In this document: positions 45,691 to 56,699 of the stretch, piece after piece
Numbering within the stretch: position 1 is the first letter of the stretch
Layout of the letters: every line of letters starts with the position of its first letter
Assembly (NCBI RefSeq): GCF_035582795.1
Contig: NC_134370.1
Location: 46,983,501 to 47,047,500, forward strand
Length of the DNA stretch: 64,000 nt
Direction: 5' to 3'
Origin: Mycteria americana
Taxonomy: Eukaryota > Chordata > Aves > Ciconiiformes > Ciconiidae
Notes under the pieces: generated by a model
Databases searched by the model: none
The model's input: only the letters and a program-made list of their open reading frames with translations
Told to the model about the DNA's origin: nothing
Program-made: the position numbers and the translations under genes

Positions 45691-48600
45691 CTGGCAAGAG
45701 ACCTGAGCAATACATTTGAGGGACAGAGTGAGGTAAGCCAGAGGGAGATCATTTCTGAGACCAGGTGTAAACATGGGATCAGCAGAAAACAAATGAGATC
45801 TGGGTTATCCCACAGAAGAAAAGCAAAAGGCAACTTGCCAGTCTGAGCATTTTGTGCACTGTGGGCAGCCCTGGTCCAGCCTCCTCCCCCTGCTCCCAAG
45901 AAGAGGAAACTGTACATGAGGGCAACAGGTTCTGGACAAGCATCTTCCAGCAGATTAACAGAACTGGGACTCTCCAGTCACCTCTTTGCAGCTGAAGTCC
46001 TGCAGGCTTTGAAAGGCCACTAGGACCACCCAGGGCTGATGAATCCAGGCTTCCAGCCCTTGCACTCAACATGCCAAGACAGGGTAGGCTTCTGCTTAAA
46101 TATATTTGCCCTGCTTCAACTCCCTACCACCAAACGCCAGATCCATGTAGATATTCAGCCTCCCCACAAGAGCAGCTGGAAAAGCCACAGGACAAAAGAA
46201 AAAAATCCATCCAGGGCTGGATCAGGAACTGCCTGGGCCAAACTGCATGTTCAGCAGGAGCTTGGAGAAGATACAGCAGAAGCAGATCTCCAGGAATACC
46301 TTGTTCTTAAGCTCACTCTTAGACTCTGCTACCAGCCACTCCAGATGAGATACCAGGTGAGAGCAACCCCATCTCACCTAGGACAACTGATCTTAACTGG
46401 ACACACATGCACAGAGAGAAGCAGGGCAGGGAGCAGCTCTCACCTAGGACAGCCCAGCAGGGTCATGCTGCTGGAGGCCCTGCAGAAAACGCTTTCCCTT
46501 CCCCATCTGTGGATGTCCCTAGTCCAAACACCCGGCAGAGATGGAGGAGAGCCATGGAAAACAGGATTTGTGCCAGGACAGACAAGACCATCTAGGCCAT
46601 CTCTTAGAGGGAGGATCCCAGCATAGCTTCCCACACAGGAGGGAGGGAAAGACAAGGACAAACCCATTTAGTGCACAAGTCCTCAGGGGCTCTAAAGCAG
46701 TCCTTACACAGCTGTGTCTCCCAGAAGAGACACACACCTAGTGCAAGCACAGCCAGGTACTTAGCACCGAGGCTTTAAAGAAGCCAAGCAGCAACACCTG
46801 CCTCTTCCTACCACAGCTCCAGCACTGCCAGGAGGTCAGCATGGGCCTTACAACATCCACATCTCCTGGCCATGTCTACTTTTAAATAAGAGCTCTTGAA
46901 AGGGAGTCCCAGGCAGAGCCAGACACTGCCCTGCAGCCCACCAAGGGTCAAATTATGTCAGAAATGTTAGATGCAAAGGCACAAGTATCCACCTCCAGTG
47001 AGGCTGCTATGGTAGGTCTCCAGCGCTGGACTTTTGTTAAGACACTGCTCCAAATCCTCCCAGAAGCCAGCGAGGCTGACCCTCCCCTTCTGCAAGATCA
47101 GCCCTTTAGCTGCATTACCCACAGCCCTGCTTTTGCACAGCTGTGGCCACTCCAGCCACCAACAATTCGCCAGGTCCTGGGGACACACTCCCAGCACCCA
47201 GAGCACACAAGCCTTTACCACCAGCGGTTAGGAGACATCCAAGGATAGCTACAGCAGGCACATGCTCTAGTGCCTCATCCACACCGTGCCACTGGACATC
47301 CCCCCTCTCCAGGAAGCCACCCCCAGCTACATGCCGTTTTTTCCTGGAGACAAGCCATCTCCCACTTGTTCACACCAATATGTCCACCGAGCCTTCTTCC
47401 TATGCCACCAGCAGAAGGGAGCTCCGCACCATCCTGCTGAGGACAGGGACAAGCTCTGCTGCAGCATCCCAAAAGCAATCCCTGCCCCTGGCAGCCACCC
47501 TGAGGTCCCAGCAGCTCAGGCACATGGGCTACAGCTCTTCCCATGGGAGAACATCCCAGTGGGGTGCCTCTCAGGCACCCGGGGCTGCCAGCAGAGCCAC
47601 ACTGGGGATACAGAGCCCCAGCCCTGGCCACCACGATGCAGCTAGGGCCACTTGACACGAGGATGCTGGAATGCAGCAAGGCTGCTGGCTGCCCTGGGAG
47701 CCAGGACTTATAAGGCACAGCAGCGAAAAGCAGGGAGGCAAGCTTGCAAAACAGGGCTGCAGGGAGGGAAATGCCTGGGAGCCCAGCTGTGAGGCTTAAA
47801 AATGGGACAGCACCCTCATCTCACTGACCCTTATGGAACACGGGGCTGCAGGGTTCCTGCCACTGCACCGGGTGGACCCAGCCTTGCACAATTTTGCTCC
47901 TCAGCACATCAAACTCCCAGGAAACACAAGGGAGGGGAAAAGTGGGGGAGAGATGGCTGGTCTGTGCTAGGGACAGTTTGGCAGGAAAGCAGGGCAGCCT
48001 CAACACCATGGAGTGTGCCTTCCAATAGGAACGGGCTTGCTAACAGGCTCCATCACTGCCCCGTGCCTCAGTTCCCCCCCCCCAGCAGGACAGAACAACA
48101 GAGAGGTTGCAAGAGCTGGCTACCTGCTTGCAATTCCAGCACTGGCAGAGCTCTGATGTCCTCAGGCAGCTCATGGGGCCTGCAGGCAGGGTAGCACTTA
48201 GCCCAGTGCAGGATCAGACCAGGAGCTGCTCCAGCCAGAAAGCCCTGAGCAGCCACAGCCACAGGGCATCCCACACACACAGGAAAGATGTTCACCCATC
48301 CCCAGAGGGGAAAGAGGGCCTTGAACCTCCCCCAGCACTTGAAGCAAGGAGGGCTTCAGGCATTTCCCTCTGAAATCAGCCTTTTGCACAAAAGGCACCC
48401 AAGGACCAACATCCTGCTCGCCCAGAGGGCAGGAAGGCAGGCTGACCACAAGCAAGCCCAAGTGCACAAGCATTTTGTCCCCAGGGCTGGGGCATTTCAC
48501 ATGTGACACTGCTTATAGCTGGATCAGCCCCACCCCAGCATTCCCCTTCCCCCATGTCAGGCAGGGGGATGTCAACAGGGCTCAGCCACCCCTGTGGTCA

Positions 48601-51600
48601 GGGCAGGAAGGTGTTCAAGCGAGGGGGAAGCAGAGAGAAACACCAGCTCCTGCCTGGGGGAGCAGGAAGCACATGGGAGCCGATAAGTCCAGGCACAACA
48701 GGGCAACATCCAAGAATAGTCCACAACCCCAGCAGAGGAAGCGCTGCTGGTGCAGCTCTGCAATGGAGACTTCCCCCCTGCTCTCCACTATCGAGTCCTA
48801 TCCCCTGTGTCTCTGCAGGATCTCATGGAAAGGATGGCACCCAGGGCGGCTTGGACCACAGCAGGGGTTCAAAGCTGTTGAAACATTTGGGGAGGCCAGC
48901 CCCACAACTCCCAAGAGATTACTGTTTCAATGGGGCAGTTCCCCAGCTCAGGGAGATGCTGACTGAGCATCCTCAGGATGCCATCACAGCCTTCCGCCTT
49001 GCCAAGAGGTCTGCTAAGCTAGGGGAGACATGCACAGGTATCACAGCCAACATGCTGAAGGATACTCACATCCACGCGTACACTACCGAGCCCATTGCAC
49101 TAAGCCCCTGGCTCTAGAGACCCAACAGCACATCTGCCACAGTCTGATGTTCAGGGACCTACAGATACCTTTCACTGTCAGCTGGAGCCATGGACCTTAC
49201 CCACAGGGACAGCTCTCACACTGGGTAAACCTGCTGCACATCAGCTCCTCCTGCCCACACCCAGGCATTTGTTCACCTGGCAGGAGACACAGAGGTGAGA
49301 TGAGTTCCTGCCAGCCTCTGTCCTGAGCAGAGGACTTTGGTCTGGATGCAGGACCCTCAACAAGGTACGTTCTCACCCCAGGTCCTTAAGCAAGTACATC
49401 TGTCTCTACTTCGCCCCACCACAAAGCAATTCCTGGGCACTTTTCAGTGCTATGCCTCCTCTGCCCACAGAGCCAGGACATACCCAAAGAGGCACATGAA
49501 TCTCTCCTCAAATCAACCTGATTTGGGGCAGCACACTAATGGCCATGCCACAGCCCCATGGAGCATGCCTGGTATCTCCACAGCCCAACAGCAAGCAAGT
49601 CTTCCACAAAACCCAAGCGATAGCAAGCTGAAAGTTTGCAGCAGCTCTCTGCTGTTGACAGTGGTTATTGGAGTGTCACCCCAATCACAGGGAGACCTTT
49701 GGGGATACCAGTAGGATGACAAGCACCCACAGGACTAAGCCACCATTGCATCAGTCCAGCTCTTGGCAAGACAGGGCCACTAGGCAGTGGGGAGGGGCTG
49801 TACTACCCAAAAATGGACCAGAAATGCCAACCCTAACCAGCATCACACCCTGATCTCCCTCTACACCACAGGGCACTCTCCCCACAAGACCCCAGGCAGG
49901 CACCCAGCCCATGCAATATAGAGAGCGAGGCAGAGGTTAGACCACCAGCCCAGAAGGAGAGCCTGGGGAACAGGGCAGAGTACGTAGCAAGAATGGATAC
50001 AACATACAGCCCAAGCTTTAAGGTCCCCGCTAGAAACAGGTCATATCCCAGCCAGCTCCCCACTGGCATCCTACTGTGGGCAGGGAAACCCCAGGAGGTG
50101 AAGTTTCCTTCCCTCCTCCAGTACCTCCCAGAGGAGCTGGTTGCTCTCTCCAAGTCCACAGCTTACTCTGCACTTCAAGTGACTGCTATACGTGACCCAG
50201 GGGAGTCACACTTTCAGATAGACACTGCCCTTGAAAGCAGATGGGAGGGACACACATCCCCAGGCCAACAGCTTCTGACACACAGCCACGTACCAAGACC
50301 CAACCCCACACTAATGTAAGAACCCATCACCATGTCCTTTGCAGCACAGAAGGGAACGTACCATCCCAAACTAGGGGGTGCAACATTTCCATAGCCTCTT
50401 CTGGGCTATGCAGCAGGGCTGGAGATCCTCTTTATGGGTAAGACTGCCCTACAGGGTCCTTGGGTTTCCAGCAACCACAGCCTGCGGCCAGGCAAGCTTG
50501 GGCTCAGTGATCAAGGAGAGCAATGTGCAAGGACAGCACATGCAGTCCCATGCAACTGTCCTCTAGAGAAACCCACCCCAGTAGCCACTGGGCTGGCTGG
50601 ATGCAGGATCTCATATCTATGCTCTGCCACCCTGCCCTACCACAGGATAACAACTGGCCAGTTGGGCTTGAGACTGTTCCTTCCCATAGGGCACAAAGCA
50701 GAGGTCAGCATCTTGTCCCTGTCCACAGGACTAGGTGCAGGAGATGATGTTCACTAGACAGATGAACAGAGCAAGCCTCAGCACCATCCCTGCTCCAATC
50801 TCCAAGCATGAGCCCTGGGGCCAAAGAAAGCCTCACAACCCAGACACACCAAGAGCAGCCCAGACTTTGTGTAAGCCTCTGGCTCCACACTGACCTGCCA
50901 TTCAGCCACCATCCAAAGCATCAAAACACCCCTCTCTGTTGGGGCTGAACTGAGGAGGACTACAGGCCCTGGGACAGGCAGCCTCTCAACCACACCATGA
51001 CCCTGCAGTGCAGTGGTCAAAGTGTCTTTGCCAAGCCTGCAGCATCCACTTCTGCCATGCCAAGGGCAGGGTCACCTGGCACGCATCTCCTCACAGTGCT
51101 GGTACCACTGCCTGCCCCAAGGTCTCTCCTCATCAGACACGCTGGGCTGGCTAAGGATCACAGCTACGCTGACACACCTCAGTATGGCCCAGGTTCAGCA
51201 GCTCCAGTGCTGGGGCTGCATCCCACTGCCCTGCTCCCTCACCAGGTCCAACTTCACAGTGCTGGGCACACAGGAGGAATTCAGTTTCAGCCATCCCACA
51301 TGGCACACAGGTCTTTTAAAGTGCAAATAAATTCTCTCCACTTACAGCCTCTGCCATGTGAGCCATCCTCATGTAATGGTGGCTGTTGCTGCAGAAGGTA
51401 CTTTCCTGCTGCAGGGGTGGCCTGTGATGTACAGGCATCCCTGAGAACACACTTTTGAGACTGCTCACCTCCAGATCTAAGAAGGCTACTGGGTCCCAGC
51501 TAGTGCCTGGTACTCCTGGAGAGAAGGTGCTGACCACCTCACTTCCACACTCATGCCCTGGTGAGGCTTCAAGCCAAAGTCTTTATTTCAGGCACTCAGA

Positions 51601-53454
51601 GGTCCAGGACTGGCAGAAGCATTGCTCTGTGATCCAAGTAGCAAAGTCTTCATGACTTGGCATGGCCAAAACCAGCAAGCCCAAAGGATCTTTTGGCTCC
51701 AAAAGCCTTCCGTACCAGTTCCAACAAGAGTCATACCTAACGTCCCACAGTGCCAGTTCCTCTAGCAGAGGCATGTAGAAGGACAGCAAAGCCTGAACCA
51801 CTCTCAGCTACCTTCCAGACATCTCCAAGGGCATCCTTCCTACTTTGGTGAGGGGAAAGCAGAGTCCCTTGCTAGCAAGGGAGTCTTTGGCCCTTCATAA
51901 CTTCTGCAGGCACCACCAGAAACCCCTTCATTTTGAGGCCAAGTAAGGAAAGCTCTGCTCAGCAACTCCTCAGATTAGCCAAGGGAGAAGACTCATTTCT
52001 GAAGCTGGGTCTCATTTACTAGACCAGCTAGCAGGAGGTAGAACAGTTACCCCATCATGGGGACTAGTTGGGATATTGATGCTCAAAGCAACTTAGACTC
52101 ATGTCTAAAACTTAGATTTGAAAGAGCAAGAAAGGAGAAGGAAGCTCCTTTACAGGGTATTTACAGAGGCACCCAGGGTATGAGGAGGTAACGGCGCAAT
52201 TCCCACATCCCTCCCCTAGTAACAGCAACTCATTGATAGACCAAGAGGAGGTCTGCGAACACACCGGTTCCTAGAACCTCTGCATGCGTGGTGACTTCAG
52301 GGTTATTTGCTCAGCCAACAATGTCAGCTGCAGAAAGCTGCATCTAACATTGAGAGGACTTTTATGATGCATGAAAACAGCTCTGGAGCACCATCCTGGT
52401 TCAGCCAGACCAAGTACAAGAAGATTAGGAAGTGGTGACCATAACTACTACACCCTCAAGTTCTTTGTAGCATCACAGAGTCATTTGACTTCAGGAATTA
52501 TATTAACCTTATTTGTTTCAAGTCAGAGAGCTAGAATCCATGTATGCAAGAGGTATCTAGGTCCATTCAAGCAGAGATTACAGAAATCAAGAGATGCCTG
52601 GCACCAGTCCATGAAGTGCTACAGACATCCGGCAGCTCACCAGTGGCATTCCTGGATGGTTCTGGCAGCCCTGGCGTGCAACAGCTAAGAAAGGCCAGGG
52701 ATGAAGTACTCACTACCGAGGAGGCTGTCTGGGAGCCAAGAGCCTTCTGCCTCCCCTAACAGGGCATTTTCTAACTCTAATGGGTAACACCGCAGTCTTG
52801 CCATGGACCAACAGGGAAGATGATCCTCTCCTAGCAGAGCTTAGCCAGGTAGCTTCTCAGGTCCTCATCTGGGCTCTGCCTACCCAGCACATCATCATGT
52901 TTGATGCTTTGCACATTCAACAGTCCACATCCATGTCCAAGCTCTACCACAACAGCAGCAGCCACCACCCATGGAGTTGCAAGCAGGCCCCTGAGACCGG
53001 CCACTCTGTCATTCAGAGGGAAGGGGCCAAGAGGACACATGGGATAACCACAGACTTCAGCTGCCTGCTTTGGGCATCTAGACAGCCAGCTCCAGATTGC
53101 CCCTGCTCCCCATGGACCTAAACTTTCCAGTGACCTCCTGGGAGAGCAAGGATGAACTTCCAGAGCAGAAGCAACAATTCTTCATCAGACACCCAAGACA
53201 GCAGGGTGAACACACTGGGTCCTTATTGCAATACGGCCACAAACACAAAATGCAGTGTCCATAGTAAGCAGGCAAGTTCCTCCGGCTGCTGGAAAAAGCT
53301 CTGCCTGCAATGGGGGTGTGCAGCACCTAGGTAGCTGCCTGTCTTACACTACCCCTTGGGAGCACCACGACATACGCTGTCACTCAGATTGGCAGTTGCC
53401 TGGAAAACTAAACAGAAGATAGCAGCAAGTGGGGAGGGACTGAGTTTGGGGAGG

Positions 53455-53560
53455 TGTCTGGTGAGGAACAGCAGGGACTGACATTAGGCCCTGTTTGTTT
53501 AACATTCCCGTTAACGACCTCGAGAGAAGCGAGAGGCATTCCTGTCCTCTGCATGTCACC
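53455..53560 (+). mobile_element. Possible CR1 relic (reverse-transcriptase part)
   Basis: The plus strand reads GGCCCTGTTTGTTTAACATT then CCCGTTAACGACCTCGAGAG, giving LFNIPVNDLERS, close to the CR1 motif LFNIFINDLD. Similarity fades after about 100 bases. It has more CpG than expected for an old relic. Confidence 0.4.
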
Positions 53561-53593
53561 GGGCAGGAAGGGGCTGCAAGATCCAGAGGCTTG

Positions 53594-53606
53594 CAGATAA
53601 GATAAA
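53594..53606 (+). promoter_or_regulatory. Tandem GATA site
   Basis: AGATAAGATAAAG contains two overlapping GATA-factor sites (AGATAA, then AGATAA again) 2.5 kb inside RBPMS2 intron 1. GATA4/6 act in heart and gut smooth muscle, matching RBPMS2 expression. It is only a motif match. Confidence 0.25.
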
Positions 53607-54939
53607 GGGAAAGGCTGAATTTGGGAGCTTTGCCCCACCATATCTGGGGCACACAGCACCCTTCTGCAAACACTCAGGGAGGCGGCAAAGGAGGCTCACA
53701 GAAGGGGAAATGGAGGAGTGTCCACAGTGCCAGGATCTAGCAGCATTATCCGCGCAGTGTGGGAAGATATTCCAGCATACTGTCCTACCTATGTTGGGAC
53801 TGAAGGATTCCACTTTGCACTAAATGTATTTATTGCTCTGTATCAAGGGGGGTTCTGGACAAGAATTTGGGTGGGATGTGGGATTAAGCCCACCAGACCA
53901 TGCTGGGACCCTGAACACATTAGCTGCTTCTGTGGGGAGGAATGGCTCCTGGTCAGCCAGGAGGACAGGAAAAACAAGCACTCAGAGGGCTCCCACAGGC
54001 TCAGGGCGGCCACCACAGAGCCCAACCAGCAGCACATCACCTACAGCATCATTTGTGATGGATCCTGGCAGAGAGAGGCCTTTCCAACAGCAACCCCACC
54101 AGGGATGGGGACATGCCCCCACCAGTCCCAGCCCACCACCTCCCGAGCATCCTCAGCCACCTCCAGGGTGGTCAGTCCTTTTCTGCACCCCTGGGTGCAG
54201 GGTGACAAATGCACCCAGAGAGTCTGCAGACCATGTAGCAGGGTGGACTGGACCATCCCCCTCCCCGTACACACAAAGGCAACACAATGGAGAGTGATGG
54301 GCTGCTTCTGTTCAACCCCTACCCCATTCCCCAGGGATGCAATCTTTAACTCGGTTTTCCAGCCACCAAGCATCACTCCAGGGAGGACTGGCCTCCCCAA
54401 AGGGCTAGGATTTCCAGGCTCCCGAAATGCAATAGCTTCCAGCACTCACTTCACCAAACCACCACCCAGCAGTGGGGAACAGACCGGCTCTGTCCCAGCA
54501 CCAAGAGCTCAGCCGGCCACCACCCACAAGGCACCAGCCCAGGCAGAGCGACGCCGCTGGGATATGCCGGGCGGCATCGACCTCGGGGAGCTTTGCAGGC
54601 CAGTGAATAATTGGATCAAGGAAACGCATGGAGTCTTCTGCGCATGCAGGCACAGCCCACAAAACTGCCTGATACCGAGCCTCCCCACACCCAGGAAGAA
54701 GCACAGGGCCCCAGGTGCTCTGTCTCTCTACCCACCCACACCAGTACCACCCAGTGAGGCTGGGACAGGTCACCAGCAGCATCACATCCATGTCCCATTG
54801 CATCACCTAAGCCCTGCTCCATGCAGGGGAGAGAAATGCCATGGCTGCTACCTGCCAATCCATTCCACCCCATTACCCGGGTTCCCCCCACGCCAGGGTT
54901 GAAGACCAGCAGGCACGATGGCCCCAAGACAGCTGGTGC

Positions 54940-55060
54940 ATTGGGACCATCTGGCCCCAGTGGGTGGCGGAGCAAGCCAGGCGCCATGTTGCGGCGGCAC
55001 GAGCGCACGGCGCGCTGGAGGAGAGCGAGGGGAGGGGGCAGAGCACCTCCCCAGTCCCCA
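54940..55060. promoter_or_regulatory. CpG-rich patch in RBPMS2 intron 1
   Basis: A compact CpG cluster (GGCGCCATGTTGCGGCGGCA followed by further CG pairs) stands out from CpG-poor intron DNA on both sides. Retained CpG suggests an unmethylated site such as a secondary promoter or enhancer. A smaller cluster lies at 54,545-54,590. No RBPMS2 coding exon was recognised here. Confidence 0.3.
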
Positions 55061-55744
55061 GGGCCAGGCACAGAGGACTGCAGCAAAATGCTATTGAGGC
55101 CGGGCATTTTCCAGCACCCTCTCCAAGATGGAGGGCAGCTGGCAACCCACTGCACCAAGGCCTGCTCAAGGGGTGCAACGAGTGAGGCGCTGCACTGGCA
55201 GCAACGCTACCAGCCAGCCAGCAGCTCCAACAGACAGAGGGCAAAAACGCAGGGCTGCAAGCTCGGCTTCAGCATGTGGCTACAGACAAGCAACCCTTAC
55301 AAGCCCTCCCAGCACAGAGTCCAGCAGCATCCAGGCTCTGGCTTGCAATGGCCATCCAGGGGAAGGGGACTGCTGGCAGGGCAGCTCACAGCCCTCCAGC
55401 CCCAACCAAGCTGCCCGCACATAGGGAGCAGGGCAAGGTCTCCACCACCGTGATCCAAGCATGTCCCTAGCAGTCCACGTGGGCAGAGTGGCACCTGGAT
55501 GCAGGAGCCTGGTGTCCTCCAGCCGCAGGGGCTTGGGACAGGACACCATGCCCACAGGCACTGGCTAGGCTGGAGTGGTCAGGAACCTGCCAGTCCCCTG
55601 CCCCGCGCGGCTACGGGGACACTGAGTTGACGAGGGGGCTCCTAGCCCGGGGCTCACCCTGCACAGCCCCCGGCCCCGATCCAGCCCCTACCTCCTCCCC
55701 GGGAGGACTCGCGGGGCTCCAGCCCCGAGAGCCGCTCCCAGCGC

Positions 55745-56110
55745 CCTGCCCGGTGTGCTCCAGCTCCGGCTCCCCGACGCCTCCGTACTCCGGCTCCCAC
55801 GGCCCGGCCTCAGCTCCCCACCCCGGGGCGGCCCCAGCATCCTGTCTCTGGTCCCCCGACGACCCGGGAGTCCAGCCCCGACGCCGTGTCCTCCGTTCCC
55901 CGACCACAGCGCTGCACTCCGTCCCCGGTTCCCCGACGCCCCGGTTCCCCGTCCTCACTGCTCCATCCCCAGCTCCCTGACGCCGCCGTGCTCCGGTCCC
56001 CCGACGCCCCGGTGCTCTATCCCCGCCGCCCCATCCCCGGCTCCCCGCCGTGCTCCATCCCCGGTTCCCCGAAGCCCCGGTACTCCAGCCCCGCCGTGCC
56101 CCGTCCCTGG
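55745..56110 (-). repeat. GC-rich degenerate minisatellite with G-runs on the RBPMS2 sense strand
   Basis: On the minus strand a unit of roughly 25-40 bases, close to GTCGGGGAACCGGGGATGGA, repeats imperfectly from the exon 1 donor into intron 1. GGGG runs recur every 8-15 bases. At 56,021-56,046 the tracts are spaced GGGG-4-GGGG-2-GGGG-4-GGGG, a canonical G-quadruplex pattern. The repeat belongs to the CpG island. Proteins read from it (rich in Gly, Arg and Pro) are artefacts. Confidence 0.8.
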
Positions 56111-56117
56111 TTCCCAC

Positions 56118-56177
56118 CTCCTCCTCGACGTTGCCGCTGCCATTGGTGTGCTCGGTGTCCTTGTTGAGGTTGCTCAT
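56118..56177 (-). CDS. RBPMS2: RBPMS2 exon 1, N-terminus
   Basis: RBPMS2 (Hermes) is an RNA-binding protein with one RRM that acts in cardiac and smooth muscle and in oocyte RNA granules. The first coding exon has 20 codons, MSNLNKDTEHTNGSGNVEEE, then a GT donor (GAG|GTGGGA) in phase 0. The start ATG has A at -3 and lies within a CpG island. The N-terminus is shorter than the human form, as in avian and amphibian Hermes. Joined to exons 2-7 it gives 200 residues, the length I recall for avian orthologues. The donor is weak, and G-runs start immediately after it, which may help recognition. Confidence 0.96.
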
Positions 56178-56650
56178 GGTGGGGTGCCGGGGTAGGGGAA
56201 CGGACGGGACGGGGGGGGTGGTGCCGGCTGCTCCCGAGCTCCGCAGGACCGGTCCGGGAGCGGGGTGCCGGTGCGGTGTGGGGCGCGGGGACGGCGCGGG
56301 GACGGTGCGAGGCGGCGCTGCCCTCCCGGCTCACATGCGGCGTCCCGGGACCGCGCCGCTGTTAAGGGCCGGGCCGGGCCGGGCGTAGCGAGGCCGAGCG
56401 GAGCGCAACAAGCCGCAGCTGCGGGGCCGACGCGCCCCAGCCCCCGCCGCCGCCGCTCCCGGTGCCGCCGCCGCCGCGCACCGAGCAGCGGGGCCGGGAC
56501 CCGCCCGCCCCCGCCCCGCCTGCCCGGGGCCGCCCCCGGGCCGCCCGCCGCCAATCCTGGCCCGGCCCGCCCCGCCCCGGGGTGGTGCGGGGCTTTTTTT
56601 TTTTGTTGGGGTCGAGTTATTTTAATTTTTTTTCCCTCCTTTCCACGAAA

Positions 56651-56690
56651 AACTTTCTCAACTTTGATGAACTTTCGAGCTTCGACTTTC
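56651..56690 (+). repeat. Phased AACTTT repeats just upstream of the RBPMS2 CpG island
   Basis: AACTTT occurs at 56,651, 56,660 and 56,670, with a GACTTT at about 56,684, a spacing near one helical turn for the first three. The second copy contains CTTTGAT, a TCF/LEF consensus. It sits about 480 bp upstream of the RBPMS2 start codon. Confidence 0.5.
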
Positions 56691-56699
56691 TTAAAGGGC

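Larger units (their letters stand above)
42732..56117 (-). other. RBPMS2: RBPMS2 intron 1
   Basis: This is the largest intron at 13.4 kb, with a weak GTGGGA donor and a CTCCTAG acceptor. It contains two small ancient LINE relics (near 45,600 and 53,480), a tandem GATA site (53,594), a CpG-rich patch (54,940-55,060) and a G-run minisatellite next to exon 1. Long plus-strand open frames (up to 394 codons at 53,718-54,902 and 291 codons at 43,089-43,964) have no domain and are explained by A+C-rich composition, which makes plus-strand stops rare. Confidence 0.88.
55590..56590. promoter_or_regulatory. RBPMS2: CpG island / RBPMS2 promoter
   Basis: The DNA is extremely CpG-dense around RBPMS2 exon 1. 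Upstream of the start (56,178-56,590) there are GGGCC tandem copies at about 56,366-56,384 and several GC boxes (CCCGCCCC type) at 56,498-56,525 and 56,563-56,585. No TATA box was seen. The island ends abruptly at a T-run (about 56,593-56,604). Transcription should start on the minus strand within this block; the exact start cannot be read. Confidence 0.85.

Noticed and set aside
53718..54902. 394-codon plus-strand open frame in RBPMS2 intron 1
   Set aside because: It has no domain, is Pro/His/Ser/Cys-rich, lies antisense in an intron and is explained by A+C-rich composition that suppresses plus-strand stops. It overlaps other long unrelated frames.
55611..56174. 188-codon minus frame continuing RBPMS2 exon 1
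   Set aside because: Only the first 20 codons are exon 1. The rest is the G-run minisatellite read through the donor, and joining to exon 2 at GAG|GTGGGA restores the conserved RRM.
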